Shown here: piece after piece, positions 7,405 to 16,784 of the stretch
How positions within the stretch are numbered: position 1 is the first letter of the stretch
How the letters are laid out: each line of letters opens with the position of its first letter
Source of the DNA: Spirosoma oryzicola
Lineage (GTDB): Bacteria > Bacteroidota > Bacteroidia > Cytophagales > Spirosomataceae
Reading direction: 5' to 3'
Assembly (NCBI RefSeq): GCF_021233055.1
Contig: NZ_CP089539.1
Coordinates: 265,508-329,507, forward strand
Length of the DNA stretch: 64,000 bases
The notes under the pieces: generated by a model
The model's input: the letters and a program-made list of their open reading frames with translations, nothing else
Told to the model about the DNA's origin: nothing
The model's database searches: none
Position numbers and translations under genes: made by a program

Positions 7405-10041
7405 ATGAAAACAAGATTTACGATCAAACCCCAGCGACTGGTGGCCCACTGGCGATTGGGGCTGGCGCTACTGCTAGGCGGCAGTATAGCCACGGACGTT
7501 CAGGCCCAGAATTCTGGTTCAGTGACAACCACTCAAAGCTTTTCCTACACCGGCCAGATCGAGACATGGACGGTACCTACTGGCGTGACATCACTCACCA
7601 TTGAAGCACGAGGAGCCCAGGGAAGCAATGCAAGTCAGTCCCGCTTCCAAGCAGGCCTGGGAGCAGTCATAGCTAGTACAATTAGCGTTACACCGGGCCA
7701 GAAATTAAAAATATTGGTCGGCCAGCAACGGAACCCCAGTGATGTTAATAGCAATGGTGGGGGTGGAGGTACTTTTGTAACCGATCTGAACAACGCACCG
7801 TTGGTTATCGCCGGTGGCGGGGGTGGCAGTGGCAATGCCGATGCTACGCAAAAACACGGTCAAGCCGGTACATCAGCCGGGAATGGCGGTGGGAACTCTG
7901 CAGGAACCGGGGGTAACAGTGGGAATGGCGGTATCACACCACCTCCCAACGGCTATCTTTCATACAGTGGCGGTGGCTTGTTGACGGCGGGCAGTGGCGG
8001 TTATTTTCCGGAAATCAGCAACGGTAGAGCCTTTGTTGATGGTGGAGCCGGTGGACAGGGTAACGGTTCAGTAGGATACACCTCGCCAGGGGGCTTCGGA
8101 GGTGGAGGCTGCGGGGGAGGTAACGTTTCTGGAGGAGGTGGGGGCGGCTACTCCGGCGGTGGTTGCGGGGGGGCTAACTTCCGGGGTGAGCCATCTGGTG
8201 GTGTTGGTGGTGGGGGCGGTTCGTTCACCGCTGGCCCCCGTCTTTTTGCACGCACTGGTGCGATTGATGGTAATCCGGGTAATGGTCTTGTTATCATCAC
8301 CTATACACTTTGTTCACCCTTCACGGCTAACCTGACCAACGACGGACCTCTAACCTGCGTAAAAAATAGCGTCAACCTGCTTACTACCGGCGGTCCGGCA
8401 GGTGCTACGTATCTGTATAGTCCAGAGGCTACGGCTAACGCCAACAACCCAGCTATCGCTTCGGTAAGCCAGTCGGGTCCCTACAGCGTCACCGTAACCG
8501 CCCCTGACGGCTGCTCAGTGATAGCGACGACCACTGTATCGAGTAACACGACTGCGCCTTCGGTGAGTATCAATCCACCGACGCAGACTGTTTGTCAGAG
8601 CGCTAATCTGACGGCCGAAGGTGCCAATACCTATCAATGGAGTACCGGCGATACTACAGCTACCATCTCTGCTACGGCCAGCGGTAGCTACTCAGTAACA
8701 GGCACCACCAGTAACGGCTGTAGCGATACGGCTAGCGCTCGAGTAACAATTAACCAGCCTGTCACCATCACCAGCCAATTCCAATCCCTGACAACCGTCT
8801 GCGGCACCAATACCAGCGGCCAGTTTAGCGTCTCGGCTACGGGTACGGGACCACTTACTCTCCAATTTTTTCGGGACGACGAGCTACTGGATCAACTAAC
8901 AAATTATTCTGGTAGTACTGTCAGCTATACTCAGCAGCTAACTCGAAGCGCCAACTATCAGTTTGTCATCATTAGTGCCTGCAACAGCGTGACAACGACC
9001 CTGGCCCCCATTACAGTCAATCCTTTGCCTCCCGTTCCCAGCCTGGTAACTCAGTCTGGACAACCCTACCCAGCGGGCGTGAGCAGCTTGACGGTCAGCC
9101 AGAATACCGGCGATGTAGTGTTGGTGGTATTGGGTTGTCAAGACGGTACTATCAACTGGAACGGGGGCAGCAACAGTACGTTGGCAGTCTCAACGGCTAA
9201 CCTGGGAACGCAGAGTTTTACGGCTACATGTACCAGTAACAGCACAGGCTGCACCAGCCCGGTAGCAACGGCCACAGTCACCGTCGTAGCGCCCACGCTC
9301 AAAGTGCTTACCCGTGACCCGGACAATGGTCAGTTGAACAATAACACTATTAAGCCGTACTTACTGCTACAAAACGAGGGCACCACGCCGATTCCTTATA
9401 GCACGATTACCCTGCGTTACTGGCTGACTACGGAGAATACTATTCCTCTGGTCTTTCAGAAAAACTACGTAGCAATTGGTCAAAACAATCTCAACCTGCG
9501 CTATGTGCCCATTAGTCCCACCCGTCAGGGAGCTACGGGCTACATCGAGTACAGCTTTAGCGGAGGAGCGGGCAGTCTGGCACCAAACGGCGATTCAGGT
9601 CCGCTAGAGATTCAAGTGAACAAACAGGACTACAGCAGTTTCTTCCAGGGAGACGATTATTCGTATAGCAACACTAGCAGCTTTACGCTCAACCCGCGCA
9701 TTACGGCTTACCAGAATGGAGTGATCTTCTATGGCCAGGAGCCAAGTGGCACAGGTAATGCCCGCGTACTTAGGGAGGAATCGGGCAGCGGACTATCGGT
9801 GAAGGTGCTGGGTAATCCCGTAGTGGGGCAAGCCGTCGAGGTGGAAGTTAGCGGGGTGAGCGGGCAAGCCGTCCAACTGAAGCTAACGGATTTGCAAGGT
9901 AAGACGCTTCGCCGGCAGAGCATTGATGAAGCGGGCACCATAGAGCGGGTTAGTCTACCTTTAGACAATACACACGGCATGATCCTGCTGGAAGTGAGCA
10001 CCGCTACGCAACGTCAGAACATCAAACTAGTGCGACCTTAA
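7405..10041 (+). CDS. Secreted glycine-rich protein with Ig-like domains, CBM3-like domain and T9SS type A sorting tail
   Basis: The 878-residue protein has a signal peptide (cleavage near VQAQ, residue 35). Residues 45-300 form a glycine-rich region with GGGGG runs, like the ALK/LTK glycine-rich domain. Residues about 305-630 are Ig/PKD-like repeats with paired Cys and many Thr and Ser. Residues about 632-778 match carbohydrate-binding module family 3: IKPYLLLQN, TLRYWLTTEN, GYIEYSF, DDYSY, NPRITAYQNG and YGQEP. The C-terminal 80 residues look like a T9SS type A signal ending in Lys-Leu-Val-Arg-Pro. The product is probably attached to or released from the cell surface and may bind polysaccharide. 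Its last 337 residues are closely repeated in the protein encoded at 31815-35483. Confidence 0.85.
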   Translation: MKTRFTIKPQRLVAHWRLGLALLLGGSIATDVQAQNSGSVTTTQSFSYTGQIETWTVPTGVTSLTIEARGAQGSNASQSRFQAGLGAVIASTISVTPGQKLKILVGQQRNPSDVNSNGGGGGTFVTDLNNAPLVIAGGGGGSGNADATQKHGQAGTSAGNGGGNSAGTGGNSGNGGITPPPNGYLSYSGGGLLTAGSGGYFPEISNGRAFVDGGAGGQGNGSVGYTSPGGFGGGGCGGGNVSGGGGGGYSGGGCGGANFRGEPSGGVGGGGGSFTAGPRLFARTGAIDGNPGNGLVIITYTLCSPFTANLTNDGPLTCVKNSVNLLTTGGPAGATYLYSPEATANANNPAIASVSQSGPYSVTVTAPDGCSVIATTTVSSNTTAPSVSINPPTQTVCQSANLTAEGANTYQWSTGDTTATISATASGSYSVTGTTSNGCSDTASARVTINQPVTITSQFQSLTTVCGTNTSGQFSVSATGTGPLTLQFFRDDELLDQLTNYSGSTVSYTQQLTRSANYQFVIISACNSVTTTLAPITVNPLPPVPSLVTQSGQPYPAGVSSLTVSQNTGDVVLVVLGCQDGTINWNGGSNSTLAVSTANLGTQSFTATCTSNSTGCTSPVATATVTVVAPTLKVLTRDPDNGQLNNNTIKPYLLLQNEGTTPIPYSTITLRYWLTTENTIPLVFQKNYVAIGQNNLNLRYVPISPTRQGATGYIEYSFSGGAGSLAPNGDSGPLEIQVNKQDYSSFFQGDDYSYSNTSSFTLNPRITAYQNGVIFYGQEPSGTGNARVLREESGSGLSVKVLGNPVVGQAVEVEVSGVSGQAVQLKLTDLQGKTLRRQSIDEAGTIERVSLPLDNTHGMILLEVSTATQRQNIKLVRP
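9031..10041 (+). repeat. Copy A of a 1-kb Ig-CBM3-T9SS coding module
   Basis: From PSLVTQSGQPYP to the stop codon this segment aligns almost without gaps to the 3' end of the gene at 31815-35483, which lies on the opposite strand. Long stretches are identical at protein level, including GATGYIEYSF and SGVSGQAVQLKL. The copies are about 22 kb apart and inverted. Confidence 0.75.
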
Positions 10042-10067
10042 AAGGTATTGTAAAGCTTAATAAAAGT

Positions 10068-10114
10068 CCCAATCAAACAGTCTTCTTTTGAAAAAAGAAG
10101 ACTGTTTGATTGGG
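10068..10114 (+). terminator. Long perfect hairpin terminator
   Basis: Arms 10068-10089 and 10093-10114 pair perfectly over 22 bp with a 3-base loop, 26 bp past the stop codon. The TCTTCTTTT run lies inside the stem. Confidence 0.7.
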
Positions 10115-10406
10115 GCACAAACTATCGACCAGTAAGAACAGGCATAGTAGTAGCTTCATTCATTTCCCTAGACTACCGAGCGATTCTTAGACTACTTATA
10201 AGACTTAGATGGGAAAGAGGAATAGCCTGGAGAGCTCGTCATTTTTCTATAGATGTCTCCTCGAAGCATTGTCACATCCGTAGATTCAAGCCAGTCTGTG
10301 CTTTTACCGGTTAACAGCCTTGTGTTTTCAGTACCAGCACCGCAAAAGTTGATTACTCGGTGAAACACGGGGTCTATTTCTCTTAAACCATTAACAAAAT
10401 CAATCG
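10115..10406. other. Intergenic region upstream of the carboxylesterase gene
   Basis: These 292 bp hold no supported gene. They presumably contain the promoter of the downstream gene, but no clear TAnnTTTG box was found. Confidence 0.4.
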
Positions 10407-12065
10407 ATGAAAGCATCAAGGCGTAATTTCTTACAATCGCTGGGCGTGAGCGTAGCCAGTGTGGGTATATCCCAGTCAACTAAAGCGTCGGATCTGACTC
10501 CCCCAAAAGTGGTTAAGCCAGCGGGCGATGACCAAGTTTTATTTGTAGGCGATAACATTGCCATTGCCAATACGCAGTACGGCAAGGTCAGAGGCTTTAT
10601 ACTCCGGGGCATTCATCAATTTTTGGGAATACCCTACGGAGCTGATACGTCGGGTAAAAACCGGTTTATGCCTCCTCAAAAACCTACGCCGTGGACAGAT
10701 ATTCGCCCGGCCCTTTGGTGGGGCAACTCCGCTCCCCAGATCATGGAAAAGCGGTACGCTAATCCGTACGCATCCTTTGTCGACCACTGGAACTACGATG
10801 ATGTGTCGGAGGATTGCCTCAAACTGAACGTGTGGACACCGGCCCTCGATTCACAAAAACGGCCGGTGATCGTCTGGCTGCACGGGGGTGGCTTCGTCAA
10901 CGGAAATGGCATTGAACAGGATGGGTATCACGGCGAAAATCTGTCCCGGCTGGGTAATGTTGTTTTCTGTAGCCTGAATCACCGCCTGGGCGCGCTGGGC
11001 TACAGTGACTTGAAAGCCGCCGGGGGAGCTGCGGAGTCCGGTAACGTTGGTAATCTGGACATGGTCGCTGCGCTCGAATGGGTCAAAGCTAACATTACTA
11101 ATTTTGGCGGAGATCCGAATAATGTCACCATCATTGGTCAGTCAGGAGGAGGAGCGAAAGTAACTACCCTGATGAACATGCCGTCCGCCAAAGGATTGTT
11201 TCACAAAGCGGTGGCACTGAGTGGCAGCTCTTTAGCCGGTGTCAACAAAGAATACGCCGAGAAATTGGGACTCAAGGTGATGGAAGAAGCGGGTCTGAAG
11301 CCCGGTGAGATTGGTAAACTGCAACAGATTCCCTGGCGCGAATACATTGACATTGCCAATCGGGCAGTAGAAAAAATGGCTGACGAAGCGAAACGGCTCA
11401 ATATTCAGAGAGGTGGTTATTCGCCGGTAGCGGATGGCGTTAATCTGGAAGATAAACCATTTTTCAGCGATCCGAACCATTTTTCGGCTACCATTCCACT
11501 AATGATCTGTAGCACCTTTCATGAGCAGAACCCTGACCGGACCGATGCTTCCTTAGAAAGCATTTCACTGGCGGAGGTGAAAGAAAAAATCAGGCCCCGA
11601 TTTGGCGATAAATCAAGCGAAATTGTTGACGCTTACGCCAAAAATTTTCCGAAAGCTCGTCCAATCGAGATCTGGGCGCTGATTGTTTCTAACCGGAAAA
11701 ATGCCGTTGCAGCCGCCGATGCAAAGGCATCCCAACAAAAAGCGCCGGTTTATGTAGCCTGGTTTGGCTGGCAGCCTCCACTCTTCGACGGGCGTATGCG
11801 GGCTTTCCACTGCGATGATATTTGCTTCTGGTTTTACAATACAGACTTGATGCTGACGCATACGGGTGGAGGTAAACGTCCCCGAGCGTTGTCCGAAAAG
11901 ATGGCCGGTTCGTTCATCAATTTCGTTAAAACCGGTAACCCAAACGGAGGTGGTTTACCGACCTGGAAGCCGTATACCCGTCAAAGCGGAGAAACCATGA
12001 TTTTGGATGATTCGCCTGCACTGGTCAACGACCCCGACCGCGAAGCCCGAAAAACGTTAGCTTAA
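10407..12065 (+). CDS. Tat-exported type B carboxylesterase
   Basis: The 552-residue protein begins with a twin-arginine signal (SRRNFLQSLGVSVASVG). It has the carboxylesterase type B features: oxyanion-hole loop VWLHGGGFVNGNG near residue 157, nucleophile elbow GQSGGG with Ser246, and a late His in the segment AFHCDDICFWF near residue 470. The expected acidic member probably lies near DGVNLEDKPFF (about residue 345). Enzymes of this family hydrolyse carboxylic esters, and the Tat signal implies folding in the cytoplasm before export. It stands alone, followed by a hairpin, so its natural substrate is unknown. Confidence 0.88.
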   Translation: MKASRRNFLQSLGVSVASVGISQSTKASDLTPPKVVKPAGDDQVLFVGDNIAIANTQYGKVRGFILRGIHQFLGIPYGADTSGKNRFMPPQKPTPWTDIRPALWWGNSAPQIMEKRYANPYASFVDHWNYDDVSEDCLKLNVWTPALDSQKRPVIVWLHGGGFVNGNGIEQDGYHGENLSRLGNVVFCSLNHRLGALGYSDLKAAGGAAESGNVGNLDMVAALEWVKANITNFGGDPNNVTIIGQSGGGAKVTTLMNMPSAKGLFHKAVALSGSSLAGVNKEYAEKLGLKVMEEAGLKPGEIGKLQQIPWREYIDIANRAVEKMADEAKRLNIQRGGYSPVADGVNLEDKPFFSDPNHFSATIPLMICSTFHEQNPDRTDASLESISLAEVKEKIRPRFGDKSSEIVDAYAKNFPKARPIEIWALIVSNRKNAVAAADAKASQQKAPVYVAWFGWQPPLFDGRMRAFHCDDICFWFYNTDLMLTHTGGGKRPRALSEKMAGSFINFVKTGNPNGGGLPTWKPYTRQSGETMILDDSPALVNDPDREARKTLA

Positions 12066-12075
12066 TCAGTAAGAA

Positions 12076-12142
12076 CGTTGTCATTTGGTTGTCGTGTATC
12101 CGAGCTTATCAAACCCGGACACGCGACAACCGAATGACAACG
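12076..12142 (+). terminator. Imperfect long stem after the carboxylesterase gene
   Basis: CGTTGTCATTTGGTTGTCG from 12076 pairs with the region ending at 12142, with one mismatch and a two-base bulge, around a loop of about 20 bases. It begins 10 bp past the stop codon. Confidence 0.5.
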
Positions 12143-12321
12143 ATTGATGCAATGAGGAATGCTGTAGCGATGGCAATTGTATACCAAGATAGTACCGAGT
12201 GCGGTTTGACTAACCGAGATTAGCGTTCGACCGTATCCTCACAATGTACACCACAAAAGTGCCAGTGACTTTAGGGTAAGGTTACGGGGTATGATTTCAC
12301 CGAACATACTCCTCCTCATTC

Positions 12322-12687
12322 ATGGATATTCATTTTTCACTCGATTTTACCACACCGTTTGGCATTGGCGATCAGGTATTTGTGCTGCATCCTCCTAAAG
12401 ATATCCCTTGTCATGGCGGCCCCGCCTGGAAACCCTACCAGAAAGGAAACATCATCAAAATAAAACTCATTTTTGACCTGAATACGACAAATGTGTTAGC
12501 CATTAGTCAACCCGGTGACGAACAGATTCTGCATGTAGACCGGGTAGTATACACGATTATCTGCCCGCCGTTGGACCATCATCACTCAGCCTTTAGTGTG
12601 GAATGTCCAACCGATCCGACCAGCAAACCTAGATTGTTTGCGAACGAGGAAGAACTACAGGCTTATCTACAACCCGAAAGTGCGTAA
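12322..12687 (+). CDS. Hypothetical small protein
   Basis: This 121-residue protein has no signal peptide or membrane segment. The first half looks like a small beta-barrel (FGIGDQVFVLHPP, GNIIKIKLIFDL), similar in feel to SH3-like or KOW-like folds. Cys/His-rich pieces (DIPCHGG, CPPLDHHHSAF) could bind metal. The end (LFANEEELQAYLQ) resembles a C-terminal helix common in small Bacteroidota proteins. I do not recognise the family. ATG follows an AT-rich leader and the frame is well separated from its neighbours, so it is probably real. Confidence 0.55.
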   Translation: MDIHFSLDFTTPFGIGDQVFVLHPPKDIPCHGGPAWKPYQKGNIIKIKLIFDLNTTNVLAISQPGDEQILHVDRVVYTIICPPLDHHHSAFSVECPTDPTSKPRLFANEEELQAYLQPESA

Positions 12688-12791
12688 GCGTACAGACAAG
12701 CGTAACGGAAAACCAATTCACTAACCGCCAAAGGCGTCGACGAATCGACGTGAATACAAAGCAGTGGCGATAGGGTGTTTGCGCACAGCCA

Positions 12792-13373
12792 TTAGCCAAC
12801 CCGATGATGCTTATGCCGGACGCGGCTTAACGTTTCCCGCGACACCCCCAGGTAAGAAGCTACCATGTGCAGGGGTACGCGCCGGAATACGTCGGGGAAT
12901 GCGTTGACGAAAGCATCGTATTTTTCTTCGGCGGTGTAACTAATGTTGATAAAAATTCGCTGAAGACTCTCGTTCATGCTTTGCTCCCTCAGCCGATCAG
13001 ACAACAATTTGAACGTCGGTATCTCATCGAACAGTTCGTCCATAGCTTCCCTCGTCCATAGCAGTACACTCGACTCTTCCATAGCCTCGATACGGTAATT
13101 CGACGGGGTCTGATCCACGTAACTTTCGTGGTCAATCGACCATCCGTTTTCAATCGTAAACCGCATGGTCGATTCGATACCATCCGCTCTGACCCGGTAG
13201 GTTCGCAGCAACCCACCAAGCACAAATATTTTGTGGCGGCACACGTCGCCTTCTCGCAGCAGCAGTTGTCGCCTACGCAGGTTTAACGGTATAGAACAAG
13301 CGTGTATTTGTTGAAGCTCATCGTCGGTGAACGGAGCTTTCGAGCGTAAATAATGATCAAATTGGTTTATCAT
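12792..13373 (-). CDS. Crp/Fnr family transcriptional regulator
   Basis: The 193-residue protein has a cyclic-nucleotide-binding-like beta-roll (LLLREGDVCRHKIFVLGGLL near residues 37-56, with further strands to about residue 110). The C-terminal winged helix has recognition helix YLGVSRETLSRVR. The canonical cAMP phosphate-binding RxS motif is not evident, so the ligand may differ or be absent, as in many Bacteroidota members. It diverges from the SDR epimerase gene across a 196-bp region, and regulation of that gene is a reasonable guess. It is shorter than E. coli Crp (210 aa) but normal for this subgroup. Confidence 0.85.
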   Translation of the reverse strand: MINQFDHYLRSKAPFTDDELQQIHACSIPLNLRRRQLLLREGDVCRHKIFVLGGLLRTYRVRADGIESTMRFTIENGWSIDHESYVDQTPSNYRIEAMEESSVLLWTREAMDELFDEIPTFKLLSDRLREQSMNESLQRIFINISYTAEEKYDAFVNAFPDVFRRVPLHMVASYLGVSRETLSRVRHKHHRVG

Positions 13374-13569
13374 TCATCAAAACCCGTTTACCCATTAACG
13401 CATAACAACGTTGTAAGGTGCTTTTTAGCGGCCACAAACGCTAAGCTGCGGTCAATCCCTGACAAAATTGTGTCAAATGACCTCGTTTTCGCCACCTCGT
13501 TTCTGCCAATTTTGCCAGCGAATAGATTGAACAGCTAAAAATAGCCAGTAACCATCAACCCAACCAATT

Positions 13570-14457
13570 ATGCGCGTTTTTCTTACAGGAGCCTCTGGTT
13601 TTATCGGTTCCGCCATTGTACAGGAATTAATTCAGGCCGGTCATCAGGTAGTCGGTCTTGTCCGCTCGGATGCGTCAGCCAAATCGCTTACCGAAGCGGG
13701 GGGCGAGCCGTTTATAGGTAGTCTCGACGATCTTGATGGTCTTGCGCGGGGCGCTTCAGCCGCCGATGCCGTTATTCATACCGCCTTCGTGCACGATTTT
13801 TCCAATTATGCAGCCTCGGCTCAAACTGATAAGCGGGCTATCGAAACGTTCGGTACGGCACTCGCGGGCTCCAATCGTCCCCTAATCGTTACAGCTGGGA
13901 TACTAGTCTTACAATCGAGCCACGGCGATCTGATCACCGAGGACGATCTGGCAACTCCGGAACCCCGCGCATCGGAAACAGCAACGATGGCTTTTACGGA
14001 TTCTGGGGTACGAACGTCAGTTATACGCCTACCACCTTCGGTACATGACAAAGGAGATCACGGTTTCGTCCCCGCGCTGATTGATATCGCCCGTCAAAAA
14101 GGCGTATCGGCTTACGTTGGTAATGGCAATAACCGCTGGCCAGCCGTACACCGGCTCGATGCGGCAAAGCTGTACAGGCTGGCATTGGAGAAAGGAACGG
14201 CGGGTAGCCGCTACAATGTGATTGCCGATCAGGGTATACCGTTTCGCGAAATTGCCGAAACAATCGGTAGGCACCTGAACCTGCCAGTCGTCAGTAAATC
14301 GCCCGAAGAAGCACCCGATCATTTTGCCTGGCTCGCGCGCTTTGTTGCCTTCGATAGCCCAGCTTCAAGCGCAAAAACCAGGGAGCAGCTAGCCTGGCAG
14401 CCTACGCAACCGGGTCTGATCGAAGATCTTAACATGGGGCACTACTTCGAACGCTGA
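13570..14457 (+). CDS. Extended short-chain dehydrogenase/reductase (NAD-dependent epimerase-like)
   Basis: The 295-residue protein begins with MRVFLTGASGFIGSAIVQEL, the Rossmann GxxGxxG motif of extended or atypical SDRs. An acidic pair near residue 54 (GSLDDLDGL) resembles the adenine-binding region. The classical YxxxK motif is not evident where expected, which points to an atypical SDR that may be a reductase or binding protein rather than a sugar epimerase. A terminator hairpin follows 11 bp after the stop. It is divergent from the Crp/Fnr regulator gene; genes of this type next to such regulators are common in Cytophagales. Confidence 0.8.
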   Translation: MRVFLTGASGFIGSAIVQELIQAGHQVVGLVRSDASAKSLTEAGGEPFIGSLDDLDGLARGASAADAVIHTAFVHDFSNYAASAQTDKRAIETFGTALAGSNRPLIVTAGILVLQSSHGDLITEDDLATPEPRASETATMAFTDSGVRTSVIRLPPSVHDKGDHGFVPALIDIARQKGVSAYVGNGNNRWPAVHRLDAAKLYRLALEKGTAGSRYNVIADQGIPFREIAETIGRHLNLPVVSKSPEEAPDHFAWLARFVAFDSPASSAKTREQLAWQPTQPGLIEDLNMGHYFER

Positions 14458-14467
14458 TTTAAGACCC

Positions 14468-14506
14468 ACGCCCGGATGCGTACGGTCAACTATACGTTCC
14501 GGGCGT
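14468..14506 (+). terminator. Hairpin terminator of the SDR gene
   Basis: Arms 14468-14476 and 14498-14506 are perfect 9-bp GC-rich complements, followed by TTATTAAATT on the plus strand. Confidence 0.6.
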
Positions 14507-14549
14507 TTATTAAATTCATTATCTGAACAATGCAATCAACACTAGCCAT

Positions 14550-15551
14550 TCATGGTACATACGGCTTGCCAATGCGTAATTTATCGCCTGACAGATCGGC
14601 TTCGTACAGATGAGGAACCCGAACCGTGCGACCGTTTACGCTTTTGTGGCTATGCATGGACATCAACAATTTGCCATCGAATGTGGTAAACAACATACCA
14701 TGTCCGTAGTTTGGCGGGGTGATCGGTTCAGCTTCCTGTATCCAGGGACCGTCGAGCGTGCCATTTTTCGAGTAGACAACGCCCTGTGTATACACGTCAT
14801 AAATCCAGCTTGTCCACAACATTCCTAACCGCCCGGTTTTTGTTTTGAACAGAAACGGTCCGTCCGTCACTTTATTTGGGCGGTCGTGTCCATTCTCATC
14901 TTTCTCACGGCTCCAGGGAGCATCGCTGGCCCGGAAGAGCAACGTCCCCTCGCCGACGCTTCCGCTTAAATCTGGCTTTAACTGAATCTTTTCAATCGTT
15001 CCGTTTAGATTCTGTAGCCATTCGTAGCAATAAACCATGTAAGGCTTACCATCTTTATCGACCCAAAATGTTCCGTCCAGCGTGGGCTTGTCGGCGGGTA
15101 GGTATGTAGCGTCGTGCATGGGTACATAGGGTCCATCGGGTCGGTCGCTGACCAGCACATGACTTGCCCGTCGCTCAATAGGTCGGCCTTGAACCGTGTC
15201 GATCATAACGGCTCGGTTGGTAAACGTGGCGAAGTAATAGTAGCGATTCTTGACGTGGTGAATCTCAGCGGCCCAGATCATTGGTTTTGGTCCCATCCAC
15301 GAGCTTGGATCGGTCTGTGTAACCGAATAGGGGCCCTCCCACGTTCGTAGATTAGCACTTTTCCAAAGCATACCACCTGTCCCCGTCATGTAATAGCTGT
15401 TGGTACTGCGGTCGGCCAGAATAAACGGATCGCTCAACCGAATCGAGTCCAATGGCACATCTTTTCGAACAACAGGAATTCTATTTTCCTGCGCTTTTGC
15501 CTTCACAGTGAATAGTAGCCCGGCTATTAGTAGTAATTTGACGATATTCAT
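14550..15551 (-). CDS. Glycoside hydrolase family 43 protein
   Basis: The 333-residue protein has a signal peptide (MNIVKLLLIAGLLFTVKAKA) and the five-bladed beta-propeller pattern of GH43. The catalytic base is probably Asp41 in LSDPFIL and the pKa-modulating Asp is Asp159 in TLDGTFW. The position of the catalytic Glu seems to hold Asp230 (VTDGPFLF); a D-G-P version occurs in some GH43-like groups, so activity may be retained or altered. GH43 enzymes act on arabinose- or xylose-containing polysaccharides. It stands alone, convergent with the SDR gene. Periplasmic or surface location is inferred from the signal. Confidence 0.82.
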   Translation of the reverse strand: MNIVKLLLIAGLLFTVKAKAQENRIPVVRKDVPLDSIRLSDPFILADRSTNSYYMTGTGGMLWKSANLRTWEGPYSVTQTDPSSWMGPKPMIWAAEIHHVKNRYYYFATFTNRAVMIDTVQGRPIERRASHVLVSDRPDGPYVPMHDATYLPADKPTLDGTFWVDKDGKPYMVYCYEWLQNLNGTIEKIQLKPDLSGSVGEGTLLFRASDAPWSREKDENGHDRPNKVTDGPFLFKTKTGRLGMLWTSWIYDVYTQGVVYSKNGTLDGPWIQEAEPITPPNYGHGMLFTTFDGKLLMSMHSHKSVNGRTVRVPHLYEADLSGDKLRIGKPYVP

Positions 15552-15723
15552 GGCATGCGAAATTTTCCAAGCATATGTTTTGCAATGGCAAAAGCACAGC
15601 GCAGTCTCTTCTACTTGTCACGCTAGACGAATGAACAGGGTGGACTGATTAAATAAGCGCAGATGAAGCTAATTTTAAGCGGACTAAGTGCTTGATAGGT
15701 TTCCAATCCCAACGGGCTAATCA

Positions 15724-16713
15724 ATGATTGATCACGAGACAACCCGCCTTTCCCGGCTGGTAGCATTGCTAACGTTACTTCAAACAAAACGACTATTGAC
15801 CGCTACCGAACTGGCGCATCGATTTTCGGTTAGTACCCGTACCATTTATCGAGACATCCGAACCCTTGAACAGGCCGGAATCCCGGTGGTGACCCAGGAG
15901 GGTAAAGGATACGCCATGCTGGATGGCTACCGGTTGCCACCCGTTATGTTCACGCGCGAGGAAGCTATCGCCCTCCTTACCGCCGAAAAACTAGCCGCCC
16001 GACTCACCGACGCGCAAACGGCTCAGCTTAGTGGCGCAGCTATGGACAAGTTACGCGCTGCACTGCGACGCGCAGACCGCGACCACCTGGAGACACTTGG
16101 CCCTCATATTCAGGTTTTGGGTCCGGCCAGTCAACCCGACCCGCCTAATGCTTATCAGCAACTGGTGACGGCTGTGGCGTTGCAGCGGGTAGTCCATCTG
16201 AGCTACTGTGCCGCTGCCACCGAGTTACCAACCACGCGCCAAATCGAACCGATCGGGCTTTACTTAAGCCAGCAGTGGCACGTGGTTGCTTATTGTCGCC
16301 TTCGGCAGGCATTTCGCGATTTTCGGCTCGACCGTATCCAGCACCTGACCCTTAGCGAGGAAGTGTTTACTTCACGTCCGGAAACATTGCAACAATATTG
16401 GGCCAGTCAGGACGACGAACGGTCAAAGCACAACGTTATCATTCGCTTTCAGTTCGCTAATACGCGCCCCGCTATGGCGCAGCATTTTCAGAATACCAAA
16501 CATCAGTACGGCTGGGCACACCAGCAAGCTTTACCCGACGGTAGCCTGGAGGTGACATTTTTTATCGGCTCGCTGACCTACTTGGCTACCTGGCTACTTC
16601 CTTACGCCGGTGCCATTACGATCCTCCAACCCCCTGCCTTGCGGGAGCGTCTGCGTGACCTGGCCCAGCACGCACACGATTTTTTTTGCGCGCCCGATGG
16701 ACCTATGACATAA
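15724..16713 (+). CDS. HTH and WYL domain transcriptional regulator (YafY-like)
   Basis: Residues 8-60 form a DeoR/HTH_11-type winged helix (LLTATELAHRFSVSTRTIYR, DIRTLEQAGIPV). Residues about 150-230 hold the WYL domain; here the strand reads RVVHLSYCAA, and the ligand region HVVAYCRLRQAFRDFRLDRI follows. The C-terminal WCX segment covers the last 100 residues. WYL proteins sense small ligands or nucleic acids. A DUF1761 membrane protein gene and a YdeI-like gene follow on the same strand and may be its targets. Confidence 0.88.
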   Translation: MIDHETTRLSRLVALLTLLQTKRLLTATELAHRFSVSTRTIYRDIRTLEQAGIPVVTQEGKGYAMLDGYRLPPVMFTREEAIALLTAEKLAARLTDAQTAQLSGAAMDKLRAALRRADRDHLETLGPHIQVLGPASQPDPPNAYQQLVTAVALQRVVHLSYCAAATELPTTRQIEPIGLYLSQQWHVVAYCRLRQAFRDFRLDRIQHLTLSEEVFTSRPETLQQYWASQDDERSKHNVIIRFQFANTRPAMAQHFQNTKHQYGWAHQQALPDGSLEVTFFIGSLTYLATWLLPYAGAITILQPPALRERLRDLAQHAHDFFCAPDGPMT

Positions 16714-16784
16714 GGCTGTCAGTGCGGGTGATGAACTTTGTAATGTCGAGTGACACTCTTTTTTATCATCCCAAACTTCAAACG

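Noticed and set aside
7635..7835. Proline-rich minus frame (MPLPPPPPAIT) in the glycine-rich gene
   Set aside because: It is the antisense translation of GGN/GGT codons.
10192..10479. 95-codon minus frame before the carboxylesterase with TDWLESTD resembling sulfatase DWLEST
   Set aside because: Only a short local similarity; the frame overlaps the carboxylesterase start and lacks other sulfatase features.
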